Positions 56,872 through 64,000 of a stretch of DNA of 64,000 bases are shown piece after piece. Below the pieces are notes generated by a model. That model searched no databases and had not been told where the DNA came from. It saw only the letters and a list, made by a program, of their open reading frames with translations. How positions within the stretch are numbered: the stretch's first letter is position 1; every line of letters begins with the position of its first letter. The position numbers and the translations under genes are program-made. Source of the stretch: Streptococcus downei MFe28 (GTDB taxonomy: Bacteria > Bacillota > Bacilli > Lactobacillales > Streptococcaceae); assembly GCF_900459175.1 (NCBI RefSeq), contig NZ_UHFA01000002.1, positions 682,001 through 746,000 of the forward strand, given 5' to 3'.

Positions 56872-57780
56872 ATGGCAGAAGATAATCGGATACAAGAGAA
56901 AATAAAAGAGTTCTTTAAAACGGCTAGGGGAAAGTTAATCGGCTTTTTCCTAGTTTTGGCTATAGTGATTTTGATCTTGGTGCAGGTTTGGGGCTACTTG
57001 GTTAAGTCTGGCCTCTATAACGACTTTGTTAAGACCCTGCCTGATGGTCGGCTCTTTAGTCTGCAGGCTGTTTTTAGTGCTATTCCAGATATTTTGAAAC
57101 ACCTGCCCATGACGCTGGGCCTAACCATCTGGGGCTCAATTTTTGGTTTGATTTTGGCCTTGCTCTTTGCCATCGTCAAGATCAATCGGGTGCCTGTTCT
57201 CTATCAAATTCAGGCCTTCTTTGTCAGCTTTTTACGGGGAACGCCTATCTTGGTCCAACTGATGTTGACCTACTACGGGATTCCGCTTTTGTTGCGTTAC
57301 CTCAACATGAAGTTTAACACGGGCTGGAATATTAATAATATCTCCCCTATCGTCTTTGCGGTGGTAGCCTTTGCCCTTAATGAAGCGGCCTATACCAGTG
57401 AGACCATTCGGGCTGCCATTCAGGCTGTTGATGCCGGAGAAATCGAAGCTGCTAAGAGTCTGGGAATGACCAATGCGCAGATTTACCGTCGGGTTATTAT
57501 CCCCAATGCTGCTGTGATTGCGACCCCAACCCTGATTAACACTCTGATCAGTTTGACCAAGGGAACCTCGCTGGCCTTTAGTGCAGGGATTATTGAAATG
57601 TTTGCCCAGGCTAAAATTATCGGTGGCCGTGACTATCGCTATTTTGAACGCTATATTTCGGTGGCTATTATTTACTGGATTGTCAGCATTGTGATTGAAA
57701 ATATCGGTCGCTATATTGAAAAATCTATGGAAATTAAGCCGCCAGAAAATATTTCTGGTCAAGAAGGAGGCTTGCGCTAA
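56872..57780 (+). CDS. tcyB: Amino-acid ABC transporter permease (cystine type)
   Basis: A 302-residue HisMQ-type permease. A long N-terminal region with one hydrophobic helix (about 22-45) precedes the conserved domain with four to five helices (about 72-282). The EAA loop EIEAAKSLGMTNAQIYRRVIIP lies at about 190-211, where the ATPase docks. Start follows CTAGGAGAACTT. Its stop codon shares one base with the ATPase start (TAATG). Confidence 0.88.
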   Translation: MAEDNRIQEKIKEFFKTARGKLIGFFLVLAIVILILVQVWGYLVKSGLYNDFVKTLPDGRLFSLQAVFSAIPDILKHLPMTLGLTIWGSIFGLILALLFAIVKINRVPVLYQIQAFFVSFLRGTPILVQLMLTYYGIPLLLRYLNMKFNTGWNINNISPIVFAVVAFALNEAAYTSETIRAAIQAVDAGEIEAAKSLGMTNAQIYRRVIIPNAAVIATPTLINTLISLTKGTSLAFSAGIIEMFAQAKIIGGRDYRYFERYISVAIIYWIVSIVIENIGRYIEKSMEIKPPENISGQEGGLR

Positions 57781-58523
57781 TGATTAAGATTAGAAATTTA
57801 ACCAAGGCCTTTTCAGGACAAAAGGTTTTGGATGGCCTCGACTTGGATATTAAAAAAGGTCAAGTCATTGCCCTAGTTGGAGCTTCTGGTGCTGGGAAAT
57901 CCACCTTCTTACGCAGTATGAATTACTTGGAAGAAGCCGATTCTGGGACCATCGAAATTGATGACTTCAAGGTGGATTTTGAAATTATTTCCAAGGAGCA
58001 AATCCTAACCCTGCGCCGTAAGCTGGCCATGGTTTTCCAGCAGTTTAATCTTTTTGAACGTCGGACAGTTCTGGACAACGTTAAGGAAGGCCTTAAGATT
58101 GTTAAAAAGCTTTCGGACAAGGAAGCGACTGCTATTGCCAAGGAGGAATTAAAGAAGGTTGGTCTTGCCGATCGTGAGAACTACTATCCTCGTCACCTCT
58201 CTGGTGGTCAGAAACAGCGGGTAGCCTTGGCTCGAGCTCTGGCTATGAAGCCAGATGTCCTCCTCTTGGATGAACCAACTTCAGCCCTAGACCCTGAATT
58301 GGTCGGAGAGGTGGAAAAATCCATTGCAGATGCGGCTAAGTCTGGCCAGACCATGGTCCTTGTCAGCCACGATATGAATTTTGTCGCCCAGGTTTCCGAT
58401 AAGGTCCTCTTTCTTGAAAAGGGACATATTCTGGAGCAGGGGACACCTGACCAACTCTTTAACCACCCCAAGGAAGAAAGAACCAAAGAATTTTTTGCTA
58501 GTTACAAAAAATCCTATGTCTGA
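57780..58523 (+). CDS. tcyC: Amino-acid ABC transporter ATP-binding protein (cystine type)
   Basis: A 247-residue polar amino acid transport ATPase: Walker A GASGAGKST at about 34-42, Q-loop FQQFNLF near 86, signature LSGGQKQR near 140, Walker B VLLLDEPTSALD near 160-171 and switch HDMNF near 198. It overlaps tcyB by one base, after AAGAAGGAGG. It powers the importer with the preceding permease. Confidence 0.9.
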   Translation: MIKIRNLTKAFSGQKVLDGLDLDIKKGQVIALVGASGAGKSTFLRSMNYLEEADSGTIEIDDFKVDFEIISKEQILTLRRKLAMVFQQFNLFERRTVLDNVKEGLKIVKKLSDKEATAIAKEELKKVGLADRENYYPRHLSGGQKQRVALARALAMKPDVLLLDEPTSALDPELVGEVEKSIADAAKSGQTMVLVSHDMNFVAQVSDKVLFLEKGHILEQGTPDQLFNHPKEERTKEFFASYKKSYV

Positions 58524-58542
58524 TATAATAGAAATAAGTTTG

Positions 58543-58573
58543 AAGCTCGTTTGGCCAGTCAAGCGAGCTTTCT
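58543..58573 (+). terminator. tcyC terminator
   Basis: AAGCTCG (58543-58549) pairs with CGAGCTT (58564-58570) around a 14-base loop, then TCTT. Confidence 0.65.
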
Positions 58574-58658
58574 TGTGGCCTCAGCCAGCTTATGAGTATG
58601 AATCCATTGCTGAGTGCTTTGGTTGCTAGATATTAACTTCTTTGACGACAGGTGTCTT

Positions 58659-58883
58659 ATGTTAACAGATATTTTTAAATTTTATTTGCAGGGGCTTTTT
58701 ATGGCCATTGCCTTCGTTATTTTTGCAGTAATTTTTTGGATTGCCTATCGAGCCCTCAAGCTCAAGGATAAAACCATCAAGGAGCGGCAGAACACTCTCT
58801 ATGACGGCATAATGATGGCCCTGATTTCAATTCCCATCCTATCTTTTGCCTTTATGGCTATTGTCCTGATGATTCGGTCATAA
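58659..58883 (+). CDS. DUF4059 membrane protein
   Basis: A 74-residue protein with two membrane helices (about 10-32 and 50-71) joined by a basic loop (KLKDKTIKERQ). It matches the DUF4059 family of streptococci, which lies just before trxB; the function is unknown. The frame is open from 58614, but ATG 58659 gives the family N-terminus MLTDIFKFYLQGLF. Confidence 0.75.
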   Translation: MLTDIFKFYLQGLFMAIAFVIFAVIFWIAYRALKLKDKTIKERQNTLYDGIMMALISIPILSFAFMAIVLMIRS

Positions 58884-59117
58884 TAATTGACCCCACCCCA
58901 ATTCTGGAGTAAACTAGGGCTACTAAAGATAGGCGACAGATTGGATTTAGGGAGAAAGGCCTGCTTGCCCTTTTCCAACATTGAGGAAGGGAGCGGGATA
59001 AATCCTTGAGTTCAAGGAAGTCAATTTTGGCGCCCTGCCTCCTAACAGTTAATCTTAAAAATAAGAAGTTATCCCTAACTCTATTTGTCCCTAACAAAGC
59101 TAATAAAGGAGATACAA
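58884..59117. repeat. Spacer with GGGATAAA module before trxB
   Basis: At 58988-59050 GAGCGGGATAAA is followed by a CCTTGA/TCAAGG hairpin and by CCCTGCCTCCTAACAGTTAAT. This parallels 36826-36875 (CTCGGGATAAA, hairpin, CCTGCCTCCGCACAGTTGAT). A second small-repeat family is implied. No clear trxB promoter was seen. Confidence 0.5.
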
Positions 59118-60035
59118 ATGCTTTATGATACATTGGTAATTGGCTCTGGGCCTGGTGGCATGACTGCAGCCCTCTATGCCGGTCGCTCAAACCTCAAGGT
59201 TGGTTTGATTGAGCAAGGAGCGCCAGGGGGTCAGATGAACAATACCTCGGATATTGAGAATTATCCTGGTTTTGAGACCATTTCTGGGCCGGATTTGTCC
59301 ATGAAAATGTATGAACCCTTAGAAAAATTTGGTGTTGAAAACATCTATGGTATCGTTGAAAAAATTGAAGACCACGGCGATTTCAAGAGAGTTCTGACGG
59401 GCGATGAGCACTATGATGCCAAAACGATTATTCTGGCAACTGGAGCCAAGCACCGCTTGGTTGGGGTTCCTGGCGAAAACCAATACAATAGTCGTGGGGT
59501 TTCCTACTGTGCGGTCTGCGATGGGGCCTTCTTCCGCGATCAAGACCTCTTGGTCATTGGTGGGGGCGATTCAGCAGTAGAGGAAGGCATCTACCTGACC
59601 CAATTCGCTAAGACAGTGACCATCGTTCACCGTCGAGACCAATTGCGGGCTCAGAAGATACTTCAGGACCGTGCCTTCGCTAATGATAAGATTGACTTTA
59701 TCTGGGATTCTGTTGTTGAGGAAATCAAGGGGGATGACGTCAAGGTCCGCTCGGTTGACATCAAAAATGTTAAGACGGGCCAAGTCATCAATCGAGAATT
59801 TGGCGGTGTCTTTGTCTATGTCGGTCTAGACCCTGTTTCAAGTATGGTGAGCGAACTGGGGATTACAGATGAAGTCGGCTGGGTCATCACCGATGACAAG
59901 ATGAAAACCAGTCGTCCTGGAATTTTTGCCATCGGCGATATTCGCCAAAAAGATTTGCGGCAGATTGCGACTGCCGTTGGCGATGGTGCCATCGCTGGTC
60001 AAGAGGTTTATCATTACATCAACGATTTGGCTTAG
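59118..60035 (+). CDS. trxB: Thioredoxin reductase
   Basis: An FAD/NADPH enzyme that reduces thioredoxin. The 305-residue product shows FAD motif IGSGPGGMTAALYAGRS near 7-23, redox-active CAVC in SYCAVCDGAFF near 130-140, NADPH motif VIGGGDSAVEEG near 149-160, and the C-terminal FAIGDIRQKDLRQIATAVGDG. ATG 59118 after AAAGGAGATACAA is chosen over the earlier frame opening at 59085. The cystine-type importer upstream fits thiol metabolism. Confidence 0.95.
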   Translation: MLYDTLVIGSGPGGMTAALYAGRSNLKVGLIEQGAPGGQMNNTSDIENYPGFETISGPDLSMKMYEPLEKFGVENIYGIVEKIEDHGDFKRVLTGDEHYDAKTIILATGAKHRLVGVPGENQYNSRGVSYCAVCDGAFFRDQDLLVIGGGDSAVEEGIYLTQFAKTVTIVHRRDQLRAQKILQDRAFANDKIDFIWDSVVEEIKGDDVKVRSVDIKNVKTGQVINREFGGVFVYVGLDPVSSMVSELGITDEVGWVITDDKMKTSRPGIFAIGDIRQKDLRQIATAVGDGAIAGQEVYHYINDLA

Positions 60036-60083
60036 ACTTAAACAGATGAAAGCCCGATGAGGCCTCTGTATACAGCCTTTCAC

Positions 60084-60110
60084 AAGCATTCCGGCTGGAG
60101 TGCTTTTTTC
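60084..60110 (+). terminator. trxB terminator
   Basis: AAGCATTCC pairs with GGAGTGCTT (one G-T pair) around GGCT, followed by a T run. Confidence 0.8.
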
Positions 60111-60125
60111 TTATTGTCTGAATTG

Positions 60126-60134
60126 TGCTATAAT
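60126..60134 (+). promoter_or_regulatory. Permease promoter, extended -10
   Basis: TGCTATAAT (60126-60134) is a consensus extended -10. Transcription would start near 60141, giving a leader of about 72 bases. Confidence 0.65.
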
Positions 60135-60153
60135 ATTACCAATATTCAAAAAA

Positions 60154-60212
60154 AGGAGGAAACTCTTTGCCCCTCCTGCCAGCTAGCTGGAGGAGAAAGA
60201 TTAAACACTAAG
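60154..60212 (+). promoter_or_regulatory. Permease leader with alternative SD hairpins
   Basis: The leader has AGGAGG at 60154-60159, CCTCCT at 60172-60177 and GGAGGAG at 60189-60195. CCTCCT can pair with the upstream SD (12-base loop). Alternatively CTCCT at 60173-60177 with CCAG can pair with CTGG-A-GGAG at 60187-60195 (CTAG loop). The two structures exclude each other, so ribosome access to one or the other SD can be switched. Confidence 0.55.
60167..60211 (+). CDS. Possible 14-codon leader peptide (uORF)
   Basis: TTG 60167 lies 7 bases after AGGAGG and opens a frame encoding MPLLPASWRRKIKH, ending TAA at 60209-60211. The permease ATG starts at 60213, one base later, a spacing typical of translational coupling. 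The peptide contains an Arg-Arg-Lys run (AGG AGA AAG codons) and two further basic residues. Nothing but sequence supports it, so confidence is moderate. Confidence 0.45.
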   Translation: MPLLPASWRRKIKH

Positions 60213-61607
60213 ATGTCAGAACAATACACCACGGAGGCGGAAGCCGAGACGACCAAGAATGGCATGGACCGAGGCTTGACCAACCGTCATGTCCAGATCA
60301 TCGCCATTGCTGGAACCATTGGGACAGGGCTCTTTCTAGGGGCTGGGAAATCCATTCATCTGACAGGGCCATCCATCGTCCTCGTCTATATTATTACAGG
60401 GATTTTCATGTATCTAATGATGCGGGGCATCGGCGAAATGCTCTACATGGATCCTGATCAGCACACCTTTATCAACTTTATTACCAAGTATCTGGGTCAA
60501 GGTTGGGGCTATTTTGCAGGCTGGTCCTACTGGATTTCTCTGGTTCTTTTGGGAATGGCAGAGCTAACCGCCATTGCCAAGTACGTCCAATACTTTATCC
60601 CAGGAGCCCCCAGTTGGTTGATTCAGCTGGTCTTTCTGGTCCTCCTCTGCGGGGTTAATATCGTCGCTGTCGCAGTCTTTGGTGAGGTCGAATTTTGGTT
60701 TGGCATGATTAAGATTATTGCCATCCTTGCTCTAATAGCAACGGCTATTTTCATGGTTCTGACTGGCTTTAAGACCCCTGTCGGTCCTGCCAGTCTGGGA
60801 AATATCTTCCACGGCTTTAAATTCTTCCCTATGGGTGTGGACCACTTCTTTATGGCCTTTCAAATGGTCTTCTTTGCCTATCAGGCCATTGAATTTGTTG
60901 GGATTACCACTTCTGAAACCAAGAATCCACGCCAGGTCTTGCCCAAGGCCATCCACGCCATCCCTAGTCGGATTATGTTTTTTTATGTGGGTGCCTTGAT
61001 TGCCATCATGTCCATTTTCCCTTGGCATCAGTTACCTGCTGACCAGTCTCCCTTTGTTATGGTCTTTAAATTGGCTGGTGTCAACTGGGCAGCTGCCTTG
61101 ATTAACTTTGTTGTCTTGACAGCAGCAGCTTCCTCACTTAACTCCATGCTCTATTCCAGCGGTCGTCACCTCTACCAACTAGCCAGTGAGACCCCTGCTC
61201 TGGATAGATTCAAGCTCAATCGTTTGTCACGTACCAATGTCCCTCAAAATGCTATCTTTACCTCGGCAGGATTTATGGTTTTGGCGGCCATTCTCAGCGT
61301 TGTCCCTTGGATTTCTGATAGCTTTACGGTTATTACGTCATCTTCTTCTGGTGTTTATATCGCCATCTATGCCCTGACCATGCTGGCCCATATGCGTTAC
61401 CGCAAGTCCAAAGACTTTATGGCAGACGGCTTTCTCATGCCAGCCTATAAGGTTCTTAATCCCTTGACCATTGCCTTCTTTGGCTTTATCTACCTGTCGC
61501 TCTTCCTGCAAGAATCAACCTTTATCGGTGCAGTCGGGGCCACCATCTGGATTTTAGTCATGGGAACGATTTGTCAAATCGCTACTAAAAGGCAAGCCAT
61601 CAGATAA
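60213..61607 (+). CDS. Amino-acid permease (APC superfamily)
   Basis: A 464-residue transporter with twelve predicted helices and the amino-acid transporter signature NRHVQIIAIAGTIGTGLFLG at about 23-42, GIGEMLYMDPD near 71 and FVGITTSETKNPRQVLPKA near 230-248, as in AapA/CycA/ProY-like proton symporters. The substrate is unknown. The frame is open from 60057, but MSEQYTTEAEAET from ATG 60213 is the likely protein. The best nearby SD (60189-60195) is 17 bases away, so translation may depend on the upstream short frame. Confidence 0.88.
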   Translation: MSEQYTTEAEAETTKNGMDRGLTNRHVQIIAIAGTIGTGLFLGAGKSIHLTGPSIVLVYIITGIFMYLMMRGIGEMLYMDPDQHTFINFITKYLGQGWGYFAGWSYWISLVLLGMAELTAIAKYVQYFIPGAPSWLIQLVFLVLLCGVNIVAVAVFGEVEFWFGMIKIIAILALIATAIFMVLTGFKTPVGPASLGNIFHGFKFFPMGVDHFFMAFQMVFFAYQAIEFVGITTSETKNPRQVLPKAIHAIPSRIMFFYVGALIAIMSIFPWHQLPADQSPFVMVFKLAGVNWAAALINFVVLTAAASSLNSMLYSSGRHLYQLASETPALDRFKLNRLSRTNVPQNAIFTSAGFMVLAAILSVVPWISDSFTVITSSSSGVYIAIYALTMLAHMRYRKSKDFMADGFLMPAYKVLNPLTIAFFGFIYLSLFLQESTFIGAVGATIWILVMGTICQIATKRQAIR

Positions 61608-61610
61608 AGC

Positions 61611-61639
61611 AAAACCAGAAGCATGCCTTCTGGTTTTTT
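61611..61639 (+). terminator. Permease terminator
   Basis: AAAACCAGAAG pairs with CTTCTGGTTTT around CATGC, followed by TT. A group II intron-like 5' end follows within 3 bases. Confidence 0.85.
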
Positions 61640-61641
61640 CG

Positions 61642-61737
61642 GTAGGACAGGCACGTCGCACATCTGGTGTGAAAGTTCCAGGGCTCACCCGCTATTGATG
61701 AGGAAGACAGGTTCTTCAAGTGATTTTCGGTTCTTTG
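61642..61737 (+). mobile_element. Group II intron 5'-end remnant, copy 1
   Basis: GTAGGACAGGCACGTCGCAC followed by GGTGTGAAAGTTCC aligns with the intron start at 23857 (GTACGACGGACATACCGTAC, then AGGTGAAAGTCCC). About 95 bases remain before a second copy begins. Confidence 0.6.
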
Positions 61738-61785
61738 GTAGGACAGGCATGTCGGATATCTGGTCTGAAAATCCTACGCCCCCCA
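61738..61785 (+). mobile_element. Group II intron 5'-end remnant, copy 2
   Basis: GTAGGACAGGCATGTCGGAT followed by GGTCTGAAAATCC repeats copy 1 with few changes, 96 bases further on. The end is not sharply defined. Confidence 0.55.
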
Positions 61786-61841
61786 CTAAGGTTGAGCAGG
61801 CCTAGTCCTTCAAACGACTTTTCTTCATCCCACCTTATTTA

Positions 61842-61850
61842 TGTTATAAT
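61842..61850 (+). promoter_or_regulatory. pncB extended -10
   Basis: TGTTATAAT (61842-61850), 28 bases before pncB. Confidence 0.65.
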
Positions 61851-61878
61851 AGTCACAAACTCAAAGGAGAAGCGCTTG

Positions 61879-63336
61879 ATGTATAGAGATGACAGTTTAA
61901 CCCTACATACTGACTTATATCAACTAAACATGATGCAGGTCTATTTTGATCAAGGTATCCATAATAAGAAGGCCGTTTTTGAGGTCTTTTTCCGTAAGGA
62001 ACCCTTTGCTAATGGCTATGCGATTTTTGCTGGATTGGAGCGGATTATTAACTATTTAAATCATCTTCATTTTTCAAAAACCGATTTGGCCTACCTGAAA
62101 GAATTGGGTTATCCCCAGGATTTCTTGACGTACTTGGAAAATCTCCAGATGACCTTGAGCGTTCGTTCTGCCAAGGAAGGAGATTTGGTCTTTGCCAATG
62201 AGCCTATCGTCCAAATTGAAGGTCCTCTGGCCCAGTGTCAGCTGGTGGAAACGGCTATCCTCAATATTGTCAACTACCAAACCCTGATTGCGACCAAGGC
62301 CGCTCGCATTCGCTCAGTTATTGAAGACGAACCCCTGCTAGAATTCGGAACCCGTCGGGCCCAGGAATTGGATGCCGCCATCTGGGGGACTAGGGCTGCC
62401 GTCATCGGTGGTGCTGATGCCACCTCCAATGTCCGAGCGGGTAAGATGTTTGATATTCCAGTTTCTGGGACCCATGCCCATGCCTTAGTTCAGACCTACG
62501 GCAACGATTATGATGCCTTTATGGCTTATGCGGCTACCCACAAGGACTGTGTTTTCTTGGTAGATACCTATGATACCTTGCGACTGGGCGTTCCAGCTGC
62601 TATCAAGGCTGCCAAAGAGCTGGGGGACAAGATTAATTTTCTTGGGGTCCGCTTGGACTCTGGTGACTTGGCTTATTTGTCCAAGAAGGTTCGCAAGCAG
62701 TTGGATGAGGCTGGTTTCCCCGACGCTCATATTTATGCCTCAAACGACCTTGATGAAAATACCATTCTCAACCTCAAGATGCAAAAGGCTAAGATTGATG
62801 TCTGGGGCGTTGGAACCAAGCTGATTACGGCCTATGACCAACCAGCCTTGGGCGCCGTCTATAAGATTGTGGCTTTAGAAGATGACAAAGGCATCATGCA
62901 AAACACCATTAAATTATCCAACAATGCTGAGAAGGTCTCAACGCCTGGTAAGAAGCAGGTTTGGCGGATTACTAGTCGTGATAAGGGCAAATCCGAAGGC
63001 GACTACATTACTTACGATGGGGTTGATGTCAATGAGGCTGAGGAGCTCCACATGTTCCACCCGACCTATACCTATATCAATAAGACTGTCAAAAATTTTG
63101 ATGCTGTTCCCCTCTTGCAAGACGTCTTCGACCAGGGGCAACTCGTTTATCAGCAGCCAGACCTGATGGCTATCAAGGATTATGCCAAGAAGGAACTGGA
63201 TCATCTCTGGGATGAATACAAGCGGGTCCTCAATCCTCAGGATTATCCAGTCGATTTGGCACCAGATGTCTGGCAAGATAAGATGGACCTGATTGCCAAG
63301 ATGCGAGAGAAGGCTAATCAAACCCAGGACTTTTAA
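61879..63336 (+). CDS. pncB: Nicotinate phosphoribosyltransferase
   Basis: The enzyme makes nicotinate mononucleotide from nicotinate and PRPP, the entry of the Preiss-Handler NAD salvage route. The 485-residue product begins DDSLTLHTDLYQLNMMQVY and has FEVFFRKEPFANGYAIFAGLE near 35-55, FGTRRAQELDAAIWGTRAA near 156-174, and LGVRLDSGDLAYLSKK near 255-270. ATG 61879 after CAAAGGAGAAGCGCTTG is preferred over the open frame upstream. nadE follows after 107 bases and completes the pathway. Confidence 0.95.
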   Translation: MYRDDSLTLHTDLYQLNMMQVYFDQGIHNKKAVFEVFFRKEPFANGYAIFAGLERIINYLNHLHFSKTDLAYLKELGYPQDFLTYLENLQMTLSVRSAKEGDLVFANEPIVQIEGPLAQCQLVETAILNIVNYQTLIATKAARIRSVIEDEPLLEFGTRRAQELDAAIWGTRAAVIGGADATSNVRAGKMFDIPVSGTHAHALVQTYGNDYDAFMAYAATHKDCVFLVDTYDTLRLGVPAAIKAAKELGDKINFLGVRLDSGDLAYLSKKVRKQLDEAGFPDAHIYASNDLDENTILNLKMQKAKIDVWGVGTKLITAYDQPALGAVYKIVALEDDKGIMQNTIKLSNNAEKVSTPGKKQVWRITSRDKGKSEGDYITYDGVDVNEAEELHMFHPTYTYINKTVKNFDAVPLLQDVFDQGQLVYQQPDLMAIKDYAKKELDHLWDEYKRVLNPQDYPVDLAPDVWQDKMDLIAKMREKANQTQDF

Positions 63337-63443
63337 AAAAGGGTGAGAGCCTGAGCAAGGAAAACTGCTTAAAGACGGCAGAACCTTATGAGCTAGCTAG
63401 TTTCGCCTAGGTTGGTTTTTAAGCAGAAGAAAAGGAGATAGAA
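63337..63443 (+). other. pncB-nadE spacer
   Basis: CTGCTTAAA (about 63367-63375) pairs with TTTAAGCAG (63418-63426) around a 42-base loop. No terminator T run follows, so pncB and nadE are probably cotranscribed. Confidence 0.4.
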
Positions 63444-64000
63444 ATGAGCTTACAAACAGAAATTATTGAAAAATTAGGGGTTCAACCCCAGATTGACCCC
63501 AAGCAGGAAATCAGACGCTCAGTTGATTTCCTGAAGGCCTATCTAAAGAAGCATAGCTTTTTAAAAAGCTATGTGTTAGGGATTTCTGGTGGCCAGGACT
63601 CTAGTTTGGCTGGTCGTCTGGCCCAGATAGCTGTTGAGGAGTTGCGGGCCGAAACGGGTCAGGACTATCAATTTATCGCCATCCGCCTTCCTTACGGAGT
63701 TCAAGCGGATGAAGATGACGCCCAAAAGGCTCTGGCTTTCATTCAACCAGATGTCTCCCTGTCCATCAATATCAAGGAAGCAGTTGATGGTCAGGTGGCT
63801 GAATTGGCCAAGGCAGGCATTGTGGTTTCTGATTTCAATAAGGGGAATATCAAGGCGCGTCAACGGATGATTACCCAGTATGCGGTCGCGGGCGAAAATA
63901 GTGGAGCGGTCATCGGAACCGACCATGCAGCCGAAAATCTGACAGGTTTCTTCACCAAGTTTGGTGATGGGGGTGCTGATATTCTTCCGCTTTTCCGCCT
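63444..64000 (+). CDS. nadE: NAD synthetase, N-terminal part (partial)
   Basis: NadE amidates nicotinate adenine dinucleotide to NAD using ammonia and ATP. About 185 residues are visible before the window ends; the family is about 274 long. It starts [19 protein letters not shown], has the PP-loop ATP motif [14 protein letters not shown] near 47-60, [14 protein letters not shown] near 83-96 and [20 protein letters not shown] near 160-179. There is no glutaminase domain at the N-terminus, so it is the ammonia-dependent type. Start follows AAAAGGAGATAGAA. Confidence 0.95.
   Translation, partial: MSLQTEIIEKLGVQPQIDPKQEIRRSVDFLKAYLKKHSFLKSYVLGISGGQDSSLAGRLAQIAVEELRAETGQDYQFIAIRLPYGVQADEDDAQKALAFIQPDVSLSINIKEAVDGQVAELAKAGIVVSDFNKGNIKARQRMITQYAVAGENSGAVIGTDHAAENLTGFFTKFGDGGADILPLFR

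Overview
The window is chromosomal DNA from a Streptococcus. The evidence is the gene content and order: purR-rpsL-rpsG-fusA-gap-pgk; glnR-glnA behind a GlnR box; mapZ, gpsB, rocS and luxS; a dcw fragment rsmH-ftsL-pbp2X-mraY followed by a DEAD-box helicase; BOX-type repeats; and a class B RNase P RNA. The grouping of a cystine-type ABC importer, a DUF4059 gene, trxB, pncB and nadE, together with a lactate oxidase gene and NlmA/Blp-like bacteriocin leaders, points to the mutans group. The species cannot be settled from the sequence alone.

Layout. 1-7.6 kb: the end of yhaM, purR, the str operon (rpsL, rpsG, fusA) and glycolytic gap and pgk. 7.9-9.5 kb: a divergent reductase/MarR pair around a 36-bp palindrome. 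9.7-12.3 kb: a small FUSC-like membrane protein behind a perfect CodY box, then glnR-glnA. 12.6-18.2 kb: a secreted LysM-CHAP protein, a long BOX element, rnjA-rpoY on the minus strand, and tsaB-rimI-tsaD. 18.5-22.7 kb: azlCD, nth lacking half of its iron-sulfur cysteines, a frameshifted threonine aldolase and a BaiN-like flavoprotein. 23.0-24.8 kb: a two-peptide bacteriocin cassette whose terminator is followed directly by a decayed group II intron. 24.9-37.6 kb: rocS, an exonuclease, a membrane-anchored MerR, ybaB, pepC, then the division and cell-wall block pbp1a-recU / ypsA-gpsB-rnpB-rlmL-mapZ, and luxS. 37.9-48.9 kb: rny, a lactate oxidase pseudogene, tkt, a lipoprotein, an ABC exporter, and proBA. 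49.5-55.6 kb: rsmH-ftsL-pbp2X-mraY and the helicase. 55.9-64.0 kb: a cystine-type importer, DUF4059, trxB, an amino-acid permease with an unusual leader, pncB and the start of nadE.

How the parts fit. Much of the window is housekeeping: translation, glycolysis, RNA decay (YhaM, RNase J1, RNase Y, RNase P), t6A tRNA modification, septal wall synthesis and NAD supply. Nitrogen and amino-acid control is prominent (CodY box, GlnR box, AzlCD, proline synthesis, cystine uptake, permease leader).

The less ordinary signals are regulatory or relict. The permease leader has a 14-codon upstream reading frame that ends one base before the permease start and competing Shine-Dalgarno/anti-Shine-Dalgarno hairpins. 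Four group II intron 5'-end sequences at three loci are mostly placed just behind rho-independent terminators. proB and rsmH look leaderless. A near-consensus promoter at 44.0 kb has a perfect dyad in its spacer and no nearby gene. No CRISPR array, prophage or tRNA gene was seen.
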